Positions 49,490 through 60,686 of a stretch of 64,000 nt of DNA are shown here, piece by piece. The stretch covers positions 55,955,790 through 56,019,789 of the forward strand of contig CM055095.1 in assembly GCA_029204225.1 (NCBI GenBank), given 5' to 3'. Each line of letters begins with the position of its first letter. Position 1 is the first letter of the stretch. This DNA comes from Diphasiastrum complanatum (taxonomy: Eukaryota > Streptophyta > Lycopodiopsida > Lycopodiales > Lycopodiaceae). A model generated the notes under the pieces. That model saw only the letters and a program-made list of their open reading frames with translations, ran no database searches and was not told where the DNA came from. The position numbers and the translations under genes are program-made.

Positions 49490-50411
49490 GCCCAGACATA
49501 CAAGATGATTGACATGGGTCCAGCCCACTATTGTCTCGAAATCTAAATTCAACGAGATCAACCTAGCAGACTGATCTTTATCAATCAACAAAGATATTTC
49601 AACAACATGATGGAAAAGTATGGAATGGCCAGCTACAAATCCAGTCTCTTTCCACTCGATCTTGGACTAAAGCTATCAAGCAACAGTCCCCTCAAAATGA
49701 GGCAGAAAAGGAGGAGATGAAGCACTACCCATTTAAATCCATCATCGGCTCACTGATGTACGCAATGATCTGCATGCGACCAGACATATTCGGTCAGTAT
49801 ACTCAGCTAGTTCCTATTAAATCCAAGCATAGCTCATTGGAAAGCGCTAACAAAGGTCATAAAGTACATCCAAGCAACGACAACTCTCAGCATCTACTAT
49901 GGAGGCAGACAAACTGCCAACATCCTTGAAGCCTACACATATGGGAATTGGGCAGGACATGTCGACACCAGAAAATCAACTTCTGGATTTGTATTCTTAT
50001 ACAACCAAGGCCCAATCTCATGGAACAGCTAATAGCAGACCTCAATTGCATTATCATCAATGGAATCTGAATACATAGTTGTCACAAATGCAACCAAAGA
50101 GACGATCTGGCTCAGACAACTACTTGCAGACCTCAATCTTACGCAAACACTTTCTACAACAATCTATTGTGACAATCAAAGAACAATAGCACTATCTCTC
50201 AATCCGAGATTTTACTCTTAAAGCAAACATATTGAAATCAGGTATCATTACCTTAGAGAGAAAGTGCACAATAAGGAAGTAGAATTGATCTTCTGTAGAA
50301 CAAATTACGTGGTAGTAGATTACTTCACAAAGGCTCTATCAAAGGAGCAACATCTCAGATTTAACGTTATGTTAGATCTGAAGTTCAAAGTTGTTCAGGA
50401 TGCACAATAAG
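49490..50411 (+). pseudogene. Copia element E, end of RT and RNase H
   Basis: YKMIDMGPAHYCLEI, then RLIFINQQRYF, then MRPDI, AGHVDTRKSTSGFVF, MESEYI and KEVELIFCRT follow in copia order, with several frameshifts. It ends with GGGGGAGTGTTAGATTTTTT (purine tract plus LTR start at 50418), which is cut at about 50435 by gypsy element 3. Confidence 0.8.
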
Positions 50412-50435
50412 GGGGAGTGTTAGATTTTTTATGTT

Positions 50436-53400
50436 TTCCCTTGCAAACTACTATCCGAAAATCAAACTCCAACAATATAAGTAGCCATCTGGTGATTCTT
50501 CCGGTGTTGCAAGTCTTATTATCGAGATAGAGCAAAGGGTTGATGGTCCGTATAAAAAGCAAAATGTGTGGCCATCAAGTAATGTCGAAATTTCTTAATC
50601 GCATAGATCATTGCCAGTGCTTCCCGCTCTGTGGTCAAATAGTTCATTTCGGTATCAATGAGTTGTCGGCTTGCAAACCGGATTGGAAAATTATTTTTGT
50701 GTTCACCTGGCTGGGTTAAGACTGCTCCAACTGCATACTTCGATGCATCTGTATGCACGTGAAACTCAATGGACCAATTGGGTGGGCGTAAGATTGGTGC
50801 TGAAACCAATGCATCCTTAAGCTTTTGGAAAGCCTGTAGGGACTCCTCATTCCAATGTGGATTCGTTGTGAGTTTGTAGATTGGTCTGGCGAACTCCGCA
50901 AAATCAAGAATGAAGATCCTATAATAGTTAGCATGACCCATGAAAATGTAGACCTCGCGGATCGTCCCCGGTGGTGGTAGATCAATAATGATCCTGATCT
51001 TTGATAGATCTGTGGCGATCTCGTGTCACGACACTATATGGCCGAGTATCAAGCCATGTGTCACCCAAAATTGACATTTTTCTGGATTCAGGGAGATTTG
51101 GTAGTCGCGGCATTTTTGTAAGAAATTTTTGCAAACAATCTTTGAATGCCATCTGCATGACTCGCTGGAAAGTGCTTGGGGCATTGCAAAGTCCGAATGA
51201 CATCACTTTATAGGCATAGGTTCCCCATTCCGTGGCAAATGATGTCTTGTGCTGGTCCTGGGGGGCTATTTTACTTGGTTGTAGCCGCTGAAGCCGTCCA
51301 GAAAGCTGTAGGCTTCGGTGCCAGCTATCTTGTCGAGGACACTTTCCGTAAATGGTAAAGGAAAATGGTCCTTTTTGGTGATTGCATTTAGCGCCTTCAG
51401 ATTCACATAGATCCGCATTTTGTCATTCTTCTTGGGTACTATAACTATCGGCGATACCCATTCCGTGTGCTCGATCTCGTAAATGAAATCTGCATCCATC
51501 AGCTTTTGCAACTCCTGCTTGATCAGTTCTGTATAATTCGGGTTGCAGCGGTAGTAACGGCTCACCTTGGGGACTGCTCCGTCCACCAAGGGTATGGTAT
51601 GTTGGACTACTGTTGGCGGAATGCCCTTTAGATCACTATAGCTCCAGGCAAAACAGTCTTTATATTCCACCAACAAGGATCGTAGTCTCTTGAACTGCGT
51701 GGGTGTTAACTGCTCTCCCACATGCACTATCCTTTCTTCTTCTCCTGGCTTCGCAAGATTCATTGGCTGTGTTCGCGCAAGTCTCTCGAAGACTTGTTCC
51801 GCTGGTGCCTGATGTGAAAATTGTCAACATTTCCTAGCTAGTTTGAGGCCTAAATTGGCTAAAATTGTAAATAGTTTTGGTTCTGGAGTTTCACACGTGT
51901 GAACCAGGCCACAATGTTTTTATTTACTGTATTTTTTCAGTATGATGAAGTGTCAAACTTCATACCCTTCAAAATGAGACCATTTTGATGTATTTTGGTC
52001 ATATAAGCCATTTTTAGCTATTTTTCCTATATAGGGAATATCTAGGGTCAAGTACCTTCTAGAGAGAGGAGAGAGAGTCATCTTCCTCATCCATAAATAG
52101 TAGGGAAGTCGTGGAGAACAGGTTGGAGAAACCTTTTGTATGCTTCATTGAGATCAATAGATCATTGTCATTGTTTCTTCCTCCATTGAGAGCATTGTTG
52201 TGTGTATTGTCTTCAAGCTATTGTGTATGATCTTAGGTGCTTTCCAAAAGTGGTAGGCTGATGTATTATGGACTGTATAATGCTATTTTGGGCCGCACTT
52301 GATGTTTATGGAAGTTTCCATTTGTGATAAATGCTTTTTGATCAAGTTCTTTGCATTCTAGGTAGCATAGAATGTGTTGCCAATTCCTAGCTTATGTAGT
52401 TTGGAGTGCAAGCATTCAAGCCAATGATCTTGGAGTTTAGATCCACTTAGGATCTGCATTTTTCACACCTGACTTTGATCAGGTTCTCGCTGGGCTTGCG
52501 GCATCATGATTACCACGTCGTCCAAAATATAATTCTTGTAAGTATCAGGCATTTCGTGAATGGGAGCTCGTCGAGATTCCTCTTTCAGCATATTGATCTT
52601 GGCCCGACTGGTCATTTTTTGTTTTTTTGTCACCTGCGTAGAAGATGAAGCTGTGTCTGAGTCCAACTGGATTGACTTTAAGGAATCCAACACCTTCTTT
52701 TTGTCCTTTTTTGTCATTTTGGTGGGTTCTTCCTTGTTGTCTTTCTTCGGGACTACCGTAACATTCGCCTCACGGTTGCGAATATCAACATCTACTGTAG
52801 CTATCGCCTCTTCGGGTAGGTCACTCCATCGGATCACTTGGTTGTAGCGTTGATTCAACTAATTCTTTTTATTCACAGGTGCCTTGGGTGGATCGATCCT
52901 TGAGACTTTCGCCATAGCAGACTTTTGTGGTGGTTGAGCTGGTACCTTCTTGGTTCCGTAACGATCTGGGTCCATGTGGTGTAGGACCTGTTCATCAATC
53001 AGCTCAATCTCCTTATTATAAGTTAGAGCATGTTGCCAAGGGACTAGATCATCGTCCACTCGGTTCTCAATAGGCTCTCTTGACAACCATGCTACGTTTA
53101 TCATATTCACCCCAAATGTGATTGGTGTGTCCATAGTGTAAGATTTGGGTCAAGATGTACGAGGTTCTGGATCTGAATCATATTGACATGTCTGGCAGTC
53201 AATAGTTGCTAATGCATCTGTCCATCTCACGACATCTGTCTCTGAATGATAGTGACCTCCCTTGGCTGGCCTTGGGGCGATCAATCGTATGATCTGTCGT
53301 GGATGATCCGTCATCAGCCTTGGGTGCAATAGGTTTCACCGCCCATGTGGTTGGATCAACCTTTACAACCTATTCTCTATTCTCGAAGGTGAGTTTCCCT

Positions 53401-53860
53401 GTATCCCAGTTGTGTACTACTTGCGCAGTCCTCAACCATGGTCTTCCCAGTAAAACATGGTATGCAGATGGAGATTCAAGTATATCCATGACTACAAAAG
53501 TAATCACAAACTACATGCCTGCTATCTTTACGGGGATATCGGCAACTACACCTTTTGGTTTCACACATGATTGATCTGCTAGCTTGATGGCGAATCTTAC
53601 TGGCTTCAATCCTTGCAAACCCCATTTTTCATATATAAAGTAGTGGAGATCAAATTGACACCCAATCCTCCATCTACCACTGCCGCCTCGTCCTCGTATC
53701 TCTTGTGTTTGATTGGCAAAGTGATGTTGTGTTCCTCACTTTCCCATGCTGCTCCCACAAGCTTCATCACTGATGTAAATTGCTATTTTGAATTAATTGA
53801 GAGGGTCTGCGAGAGTTCTTACTGGAAGGATTTGCTAGATCTTCACTTTTTAGTGATTTT
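50436..53860 (-). pseudogene. Gypsy element 3 (Tat/Athila-like), protease to RNase H
   Basis: Minus order from the right: protease region near 53500-53850 (EDEAAVVDGGLGVNLIS, LLGRPW), spacer 53134-52463 with HMDPDRYG and a Lys-rich stretch, RT 51763-50982 and RNase H 50941-50519 (HTDASKYAVGAVL, FYTDHQP). The spacer is interrupted by a solo LTR at 51813-52467. The RT catalytic FLDD segment is deleted (about 85 nt, at about 51120, between TTTTTG words). Integrase is missing; the left edge abuts copia E. Closely similar to element 4, which serves as reference. Confidence 0.9.
51813..52467. mobile_element. Solo LTR with 5-bp target duplication
   Basis: TGTGAAAA at the left end, TTTTCACA at the right: an 8-bp perfect inverted repeat. 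CCTGA flanks it at 51808-51812 and 52468-52472. Element 4 has GGTGCCTGACTTTGATC uninterrupted at the same place, which proves the insertion. Similar first ten bases to the LTR start at 49388 suggest a copia-D type source. Confidence 0.95.
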
Positions 53861-54240
53861 TTAGCACTTAAATCCAATTTTCTACTCACTGGAATCAGAC
53901 TAACTCTCGCAAGCTCTTATGTGTCCTTGTCTCACTAAGATGGAACTTCAGAATCCTCTGCGAGAGTTCTTGACCACTGGAACTGAAAATTTTGCTGTCT
54001 GCGAGAGTTCACTGGTACTTTCCCGTCTTTTTTTCACTGAGAACTCTCGCACAAACACTTATATATCAAAGTAACTCTCGCAAGCTTCTCTGCGTCCTGG
54101 TCTCACTGAGATGGAACTTCAGAGGGCTCTGCGAGAGTTCTTATGAAGATTTGAATTTTTTTGGATTTTTTCAAAGGTTATTTGAATTTTTTATAATTTT
54201 TCTCTGATTTTTACAATCTGCTTGGAACTAACTCTCGCAT
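53806..54240. repeat. GCGAGAGTT / AACTCTCGC word cluster
   Basis: At least eight copies in both orientations (CTGCGAGAGTTCTT near 53807, 53958, 53998 and 54128; AACTCTCGCA near 53900, 54043, 54071 and 54231). Lies between primer site and protease of element 3, where gag would be expected. Confidence 0.7.
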
Positions 54241-54590
54241 GCTTCTATGTAGGTCTGGGACAGTACCTTGGAGCTGCTGCTAGTCATGCAAGGGTTAATT
54301 CTCACTGATTCTGGAGATATAAAAATCTGATGAGATTTTAAGCTCTTTCTTCCTCCAAAATGCAGATTGGTGTGTTTTTTTTGGGTTTTTTGGCTGGTTG
54401 GTTTGGGTTTCAAGCCCTTAGAGGTTGTTCAGGGCCTCCTCTACCCTCTCACACCTCCTCCGCTAGCTGTGAACAGTCCAAACACAAAAAAATACAGAAA
54501 CTAACTCTAAGCTCCCAAAAATCTACCTAAACTACTCTAAAAAACAAGAAAATAGATAAAATGCAGCTAAACTAGTTAGTGGAAACCTAT

Positions 54591-54607
54591 CCCCGACATC
54601 GTCGCCA
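54591..54607 (-). other. Primer binding site, tRNA-Asp type (degenerate)
   Basis: CCCCGACATCGTCGCCA on the plus strand is 14 of 17 identical to the tRNA-Asp 3' end, so element 3 runs on the minus strand with its 5' LTR to the right. Confidence 0.7.
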
Positions 54608-54608
54608 C

Positions 54609-55435
54609 TGTAGGGTTGAAGATCTCGCGTAGTATAGCCCTCCCGTCTGTCAACAAGGGTTAGATCACTGGATAGGTACCTAACTATGCATAGTTGCTAC
54701 TTTTAGTTAGTTTCCTACTTTCTCCCTTAACTCTACTCACCACTAACACTACTCTCCTTTAACTCTACTCCTCTATACTAGCATTCATCATGATTTGGGT
54801 GAAGGGAAGGGATAGAAAAGAAGAGGTTGAGAAGAGAACAGAGAAAGAAAGAGAGATAGAGAGTGAGGGTGGAGGTTAGCTCAAATGCTCCTTATGCTTG
54901 CTAATGGAAAAGCATTCACTATGGCAAACAATAAACATGAAAATAGAAAGCAATGGAAAACACAATCAAGAGCATTAGCAAGTAGTGAATAGCAAATGAG
55001 GATGCTTCTCTTCCAAAAATGATAGAGTTTTCTCCTTCTCATTAAGCATAGAAAAAAGTGTACAAATAGTGTCTTTTTATAAAATGGCGAAGGCCCTTGC
55101 CCCTCAATCCTATTGGCCTAATATTTACAATGATCCTATCCATTCATCTTGGACCCAACTTGATCCAAGGGTCCACAAAAAGTACATTAGAAATCACAAG
55201 ATTCATGTGAGTCCCAATTTGGACCCAACTCTAAAAAGTGATCTCTAAGTTTAAAAATGACATTGGGCCTCTAGTTTTATTTTAATTCCAAGGCCCAAGT
55301 CATGTTTATTTTATTTACAACTTTATTTGCATGCTCATTGGGCCATGAGCTTATACACGCAGGATGCCATGCCCTCGCAACACATTTTATTGGATGATTT
55401 TATTTATTTACACTTTGTTGGGAATACCCCCAACA
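54609..55435 (-). repeat. 5' LTR of gypsy element 3
   Basis: On the minus strand it starts TGTTGGGGGTATTCCCAACA and ends CCTACA next to the primer site, about 827 bp. It shares about 670 bp with 56032-56706. Confidence 0.8.
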
Positions 55436-56031
55436 AGCCAAAATAGAGTAAGAGGCTAAACTCATGTCAATTAGAGTGTAGACAAGTGTAATGCTTTTGT
55501 TTGATGAATTCTAAGAGGTCCAATAGGATTTAGAGGTAGAACCATATGAGGTCCAATAGGAATTTGAGGTTTGCTTGAATATAGTCCAATAGAATTAAGA
55601 GGTGCATGGATCAATGGTCCAATAGGATTAAGAGGTGAGAAAGTGTGGTCCAATTATAGTTAAGCATAGTGGTAGCTCGTGGATTTACTAGTATCATTGT
55701 GCTCCTCATTTTGGATCCAATTGATTTGGTGATTGTGTGAATTTTGAGTGTCATTGGATTTCTAGCTTTCTCTCTCTACCCGAGAGCTCATGATGGTTTT
55801 TCTCTCTCTACCTGAGGAGAGCAGCTTGTTTTTACTTAGAATAATTTTTGAATACTTCCCACACGTGTGAGTGAGAGTTGGAAGTGATTGAATGCATGTA
55901 GTAGTGTGTTTTTGCCATAGAATAAAAGATAGATCTTGAATCTCAATCTAGTCTTGATCTTGGTGCATCTACACACCTTAGGAGATCACAAGTACATGTT
56001 GCGGACAATCCACACGTGTGAAATCAACAAC
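55436..56031. other. Intervening segment, possible solo LTR
   Basis: 596 bp between two LTRs of the same family. It contains a short tandem repeat GGTCCAATAGGATTAAGAGG (about 55515-55660) and ends CACACGTGTGAAATCAACA, which resembles copia LTR starts read on the minus strand. Its own ends and a target duplication could not be fixed. Confidence 0.4.
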
Positions 56032-56706
56032 TCTCCCTTAACTCTACTCCTCTACACTAACATTCATCATGATTTGGGTGAAGGAAAGGAATAGAAAAGG
56101 AGAGGAAGAGAGAAGAGAAGAGAGAAAGAGAGAGAGATGAGATGGAGGTTAGCTCAAATGCTCAATGTAATTGCTTATGGAAAAACCTTAACTAGCATAA
56201 CCAAAAAATATGGGAAATGAAAATAACAAGCAATCACAACAATAGCATAAGCAAGATTGATTAGCAAATGAAGATGCTTGAGCTCTCAAAATGGTAGAGT
56301 CTCCTCCTCTTTATGAAGCATCCAAATAGTGTACAAATGGTGCCTTTTTATAAAATGGGAAAGACCCTTGCCTCTCAATCCTATTGGCTAATATTCACAT
56401 TGATCCTATCCATTCATCTTGGACCCAACATGATCCAAGGGTCCACAAAAAGTACATTGGAAATCACAAGATTCATGTGAGTCCAAAATTGGACCCAACT
56501 CTAAAAAGTAAACTCTAAGTTTAAAATTGACTTTGGGCCTCAAGTTTTATTTTAGTTACAAAGGCCCAAGTCTATTTTATTTTATTTACACTTTGGCTTG
56601 CGTGCTCATTGGGCCGTGGGCTTATACGCGGAGGATGCCATGCCCTCGCAACACATTTTATTGGACGATTTTATTTATTTACACTTTGTTGGAAATGCCC
56701 CCAACA
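56032..56706 (-). repeat. 3' LTR of gypsy element 4, truncated
   Basis: On the minus strand it starts TGTTGGGGGCATTTCCAACA. It matches 54721-55435 and lacks the last 110 bp or so. Internal sequence of element 4 adjoins at 56707. Confidence 0.8.
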
Positions 56707-56752
56707 GGACCCACAGCCTGAAGTAGTGCCGGTCTCTCGGCACTCTGCCGAT

Positions 56753-59604
56753 TTAGTATAGCGTCAGCTTTGCCCGCCTCTGGTGGATCATGTAGCCCGT
56801 AACGTCTTCCATGAAGTTGAGACGGTCCAATTTCTTCGAGTCCTTGGGTGTGTGGAAGGACTTGTGGACTCCTGTCATCCATTCTTGATCGACCCATGCT
56901 TGGAATCGGCGTGTCCAGGGATCTCCAAAGAATGCAGCTCGGTAATATACACGAGCGACTGGCAGTTGATCTTCGACTTTGTCGGAAGCTAGCGTCTTAT
57001 TAGGATCAAAGAATATTGAGGGAAGAAAATCATCCCATTTTGTTCTAATGTCCATTAAATGTTCTAAGTCCCAGGCGTAAATGGCTGTCGTGCAGACCGT
57101 TGGATCAGGGCAGTTAAAATTTTGCAGTGTGATCTTGTTCAGAGGGGTGCCGCATTCTGCCCATTTGGATCGTCGTGTACATGGCAAGAAGTGCGCGTTC
57201 ACTCGTAATTGTTGCGGACTCATCACATAGGCCATGATGGTCGTAGGGTCTCTTTCGAACAACTACTGACGCCACTCTAGTTGTGGTTGGAGGGCGGGTA
57301 ATGCTTGCACTTCTTTGCCCTTTATTGTTTGAGCTGAAAATGATATCTGTCAGCCGCCTCTTGATGACTCGTGGGGATACTTTGATAGGAATTCGTTGAT
57401 TTTCTCCTCCACGGACTTGGGTCTTCGGAAGGCCCGACTGGTAGATATCGTGCGCGAACCTCTGGATGATGTGGCTTGGCTTTGGCTGGTATCTGCGCCT
57501 TGGCCCTGGTCTCGCGTCTCAACAGCCGTATATGTTTGCCCTTCATCTTGGCCTTCAGACCCTTGGTCTCGGTTAAATGCCCCTGCTGCCTGCTGACTTT
57601 GGTCTTGGCTGGTACTAGCCTATGCAGCGTCAAAAATCGGCGGCGGTAGAATTACCACGGGGGTGGGGTGGTCTTCGTGTCCATGAATTTTTGGCACACC
57701 TTGAGGGCTTGCTTGGCCTGGGCGAGCTCATGAGTTGCGCTTGCCCGATATTTGTTGAACTCTGTCTGGTAGCTGTTTAAAGTTTGGCTATAAACCTGCA
57801 CATGATGTCGAAGAAGATTCATTTCTGATTGAGAAAGCGGCCTTGAGTCTGGTGCAGGTTGAGCTAACCAGACGAGTTTTTCATCTTGTAGGGCTTTGAC
57901 CTCCATCCCCAGGCGCGTATTCTCTGCTTCCAAAAGGTTTAGTTGCGCCTAGATGGGAGCAAGCCGTTGGGATGCTTCAGATTGAAACTTTCGCACCTTT
58001 GTGGAGGCCTTTGTCAGTGCTTTGGAGAGGCTTTGGATATATTTGTTGAGGCCTAGGCCCTCCTCCTTCTGCTGCAGCTTGGCAATATTCTGGTGCTCTT
58101 CTTCTTCATGTTGGTGCGTTAGAATCAGTTCGTGCTGCATCTTGGTGAGGTCTGCTCACAGTTGTGTGTTACTCGTCGCCAGGTGTAGTACCCTGCTTTC
58201 CAGAATGGCTTTGGCCGCTACCGCATCCAAGATGTATTTTCCCAGAGTCTGCTACGCCGTCGTTAGGTCTGTGGGGGCAGCCGGTACACTGGCACTGATA
58301 GGGGCTTGTGTTGTATCAGCCCTGACGACTTGTGGAATACCGTTGTCATTATCTTCTATAAGGTTCTCATTGGACCTGAGGCCATGTGGGGCGGTAGGAT
58401 CAGCCCGATCTGGCGATGGTACGAAAACTGTTTGAATAAATGCGTCATCAGACAACGGTTGGTTGCCCTCAGCAACCTTTGGTGGCGAAGCAGGTGGGGT
58501 TTGAGAAGCAACTGTGGAAACATGGGTGAGAATGGTTTGTCCGAACGAGAGGGTGGGAGGAACATAGGAGAACTGAAGGGTGGTGTGGAGTATGGAAGAA
58601 GACGAAGATGGAGCAGAAAGGGTCTGGCATGGGGGTGAAAAATTGATGACTTGCATCCACGCCAGAGTGTCTGGAGACAGTTGAGAATCAGAAGGATTGA
58701 ACAAAATGGAAGCAATGGTGGCGGCAGGAGTGATGGAGGATGCGATGGTGATGGATGGAGTAGTGGATAACGGAACACAAATAGGAATCGTATCAATAGA
58801 GAAAATGGGGGTGGACACAGAAACAGATGTGGATGGAACAGGAAGAGAGATAGCGACAATAGAGATCGGAGTGGGGGGTTGCACGAAAGAAGAAGTGGTG
58901 GTGGTTGATGGGGTGGTTAGTGCGGTAGTGGAGGCACGTCTTCGGGTAGTAGGTGGAGATGTGGATGTAGAGGCAGCGCCACGCATTCGTTTGCTGGCCG
59001 ATGTGTTAATAACTGCAGGTTAGGAGGAGGTGGATGCTTGAGATGGCAGATAAAGGTTAGTGTGTGGCGCAAGGATAGACAAAAAGGATGAGCATTAGAA
59101 ACCGCGCACTTTCGTCTCGAGAAGTGCGCAGGCAAAGTTACACACGGTTGTTGGGTTTGATGGAGTTGGTTAGTTCACGAATAGGAAGCTATGCCAGTCG
59201 TATGGCACAACGGAGGGGCCAGGGAATTCCAGAAAGGATTCCATTATCTGACTCAACAGCTTAGACTGGATTTTGTCCTTGCGAAATGATAAAAGAATCA
59301 AAAAGTTATTCAACAGATGTGCAGCCATCTGAATGACGGGTTCCATGATAGCATCTATCAGGTAACCATTGTTAGTCTGAATTGGGATTTCCGGTGCAGT
59401 TTGGGTGACGAAAGGCTTGATCAGAGTTTTGGCGTGGCAATGGAGCGTCGGGTGAAAACCCATTGCCTCTAGAAGTGGGTTGGCTATTTGCAGCCATGGT
59501 TGGATCAAAGCGTCAGAGGGTAGAGGCCAAATCTGTGTGGCCTCGGGGATGTCACGCTGGATCACCTTTTTGGTGCCAGAGTCTTCAGAGGATGAGGAGG
59601 CCAT
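56753..59604 (-). pseudogene. Post-pol ORF of gypsy element 4, long form
   Basis: One minus frame runs from MASSSSEDSG (59604) to about 57322 with only scattered stops (near 59170, 58252, 57949, 57652), then shifts for 57262-56753. Parts: N-terminal domain like that at 31.0-31.6 kb (NNGYLIDAIMEP, AAHLLNNFLIL); a Ser/Thr/Pro linker (58986-58400); a coiled coil (LEAENTRLGMEVKALQDEK, 58140-57652); and a C-terminal domain (YAWDLEHLMDIRTKWDDFLP, PWTRRFQAWVDQEW). The intact protein would be about 950 residues. No membrane segment seen. It lies between pol and the 3' LTR. Function unknown; capsid-like or accessory are both possible. Confidence 0.6.
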
Positions 59605-60686
59605 GTTAGCAGTGATGATTAGAGGTCGAAAAAGTAGGAAAAATGGTGAAAAATGGAAAAAGGTGTGGAAACGACAAAAAACTGTGAATAACGAGTGTTG
59701 GATGACAAGAAGTGTAGTTCAGAGCACAGATCGGTGTTCAGTATGATCAGATGATAGCTGGTAGGAAGTTTGGTTGCAAACGGATAACTTGGTAATTTCA
59801 GTGTAAATTTTGGTAGAGCTTCGCTAGGAAAGGTGACAAATGTCTCGAATTCAGGCCTTATATAGCGGAATTTAGAGTGTATATTAGGTGAAATCTAGTT
59901 TCCCTTGCTCAGTTCCACCCAAATTTTGACAGGGACCTTCTTCACAAAATTCAAAGACCTACAAGAGTTCAGAAGGTGATTTGACTGCTATGCGAAGGTT
60001 CTGCGAGGATTCAGGCTGTCTGCGAGGGTTCAACTCTCGCAGGAAGTGATCTCCTACACAACTTGTTCTTGAGATTGGATTTTCAAAATTAGACCATGTA
60101 GGCAGGCTAATTTCACTGTTCTGATTCCATTTAGACACCTTGCGAGGGTTGGTAAGTTGATCTTGATTCTCTGCAAGGGTTCTTAAAATTCAGCTTCTGA
60201 AAACCCTCGCACACACTAGAAAATGGTGATTCCTCCATCAAGAACTCTCGCACAGATTTTCATGGATGCATCTGGGTCAGATATGGTGACTGTCCAAGTT
60301 TCAAGAGCTATCTCCCAGGGGATCTCAAAAAATCATGAAAAAGTGCTCTTTTAGAGTGTTTTTTGACGAGATCTTGAGATTTTCTGATTTTTAACTTTTG
60401 TAAACTGGTAATCAGCTTCATCCAGGCTTGATCTAACTGTCGGTAGTTCTCTGGAAGTTCTGATGGATACTTAGTAACAGATCCCTCAGTCAATCTGATG
60501 ATTTGCTTCCTTCTTGATCCTATCTGGATCTGGATCCTTCTTAGATTCTGATGGATTTCTCCGATCTTGCCAGATCTGGTTGAATCTTGATGGATCTAGC
60601 TTGATTTGGCTTGATCTTCTTAGATCTAGCAGTGATGGCTTAGCAGATTAGCTTTTCGTAACGTGACCCACCAATCTGGATCAATC
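59605..60686. other. Spacer between pol and post-pol ORF, element 4
   Basis: Contains GCGAGGGTT/AACTCTCGC words at about 59990-60250 (GCGAAGGTTCTGCGAGGATT, GCGAGGGTTCAACTCTCGCA and others). GATCTAGC/GATCTTG-rich sequence at 60480-60640. No gene. Confidence 0.6.

Noticed and set aside
55471-55653. 60-codon minus ORF with repeated P-I-G-P words
   Set aside because: It is a translation of a short GGTCCAATAGG tandem repeat.
58001-59746. Plus-strand ORFs of 100-150 codons
   Set aside because: They are antisense to the post-pol ORF of gypsy element 4, whose minus frame shows domains and a coiled coil.
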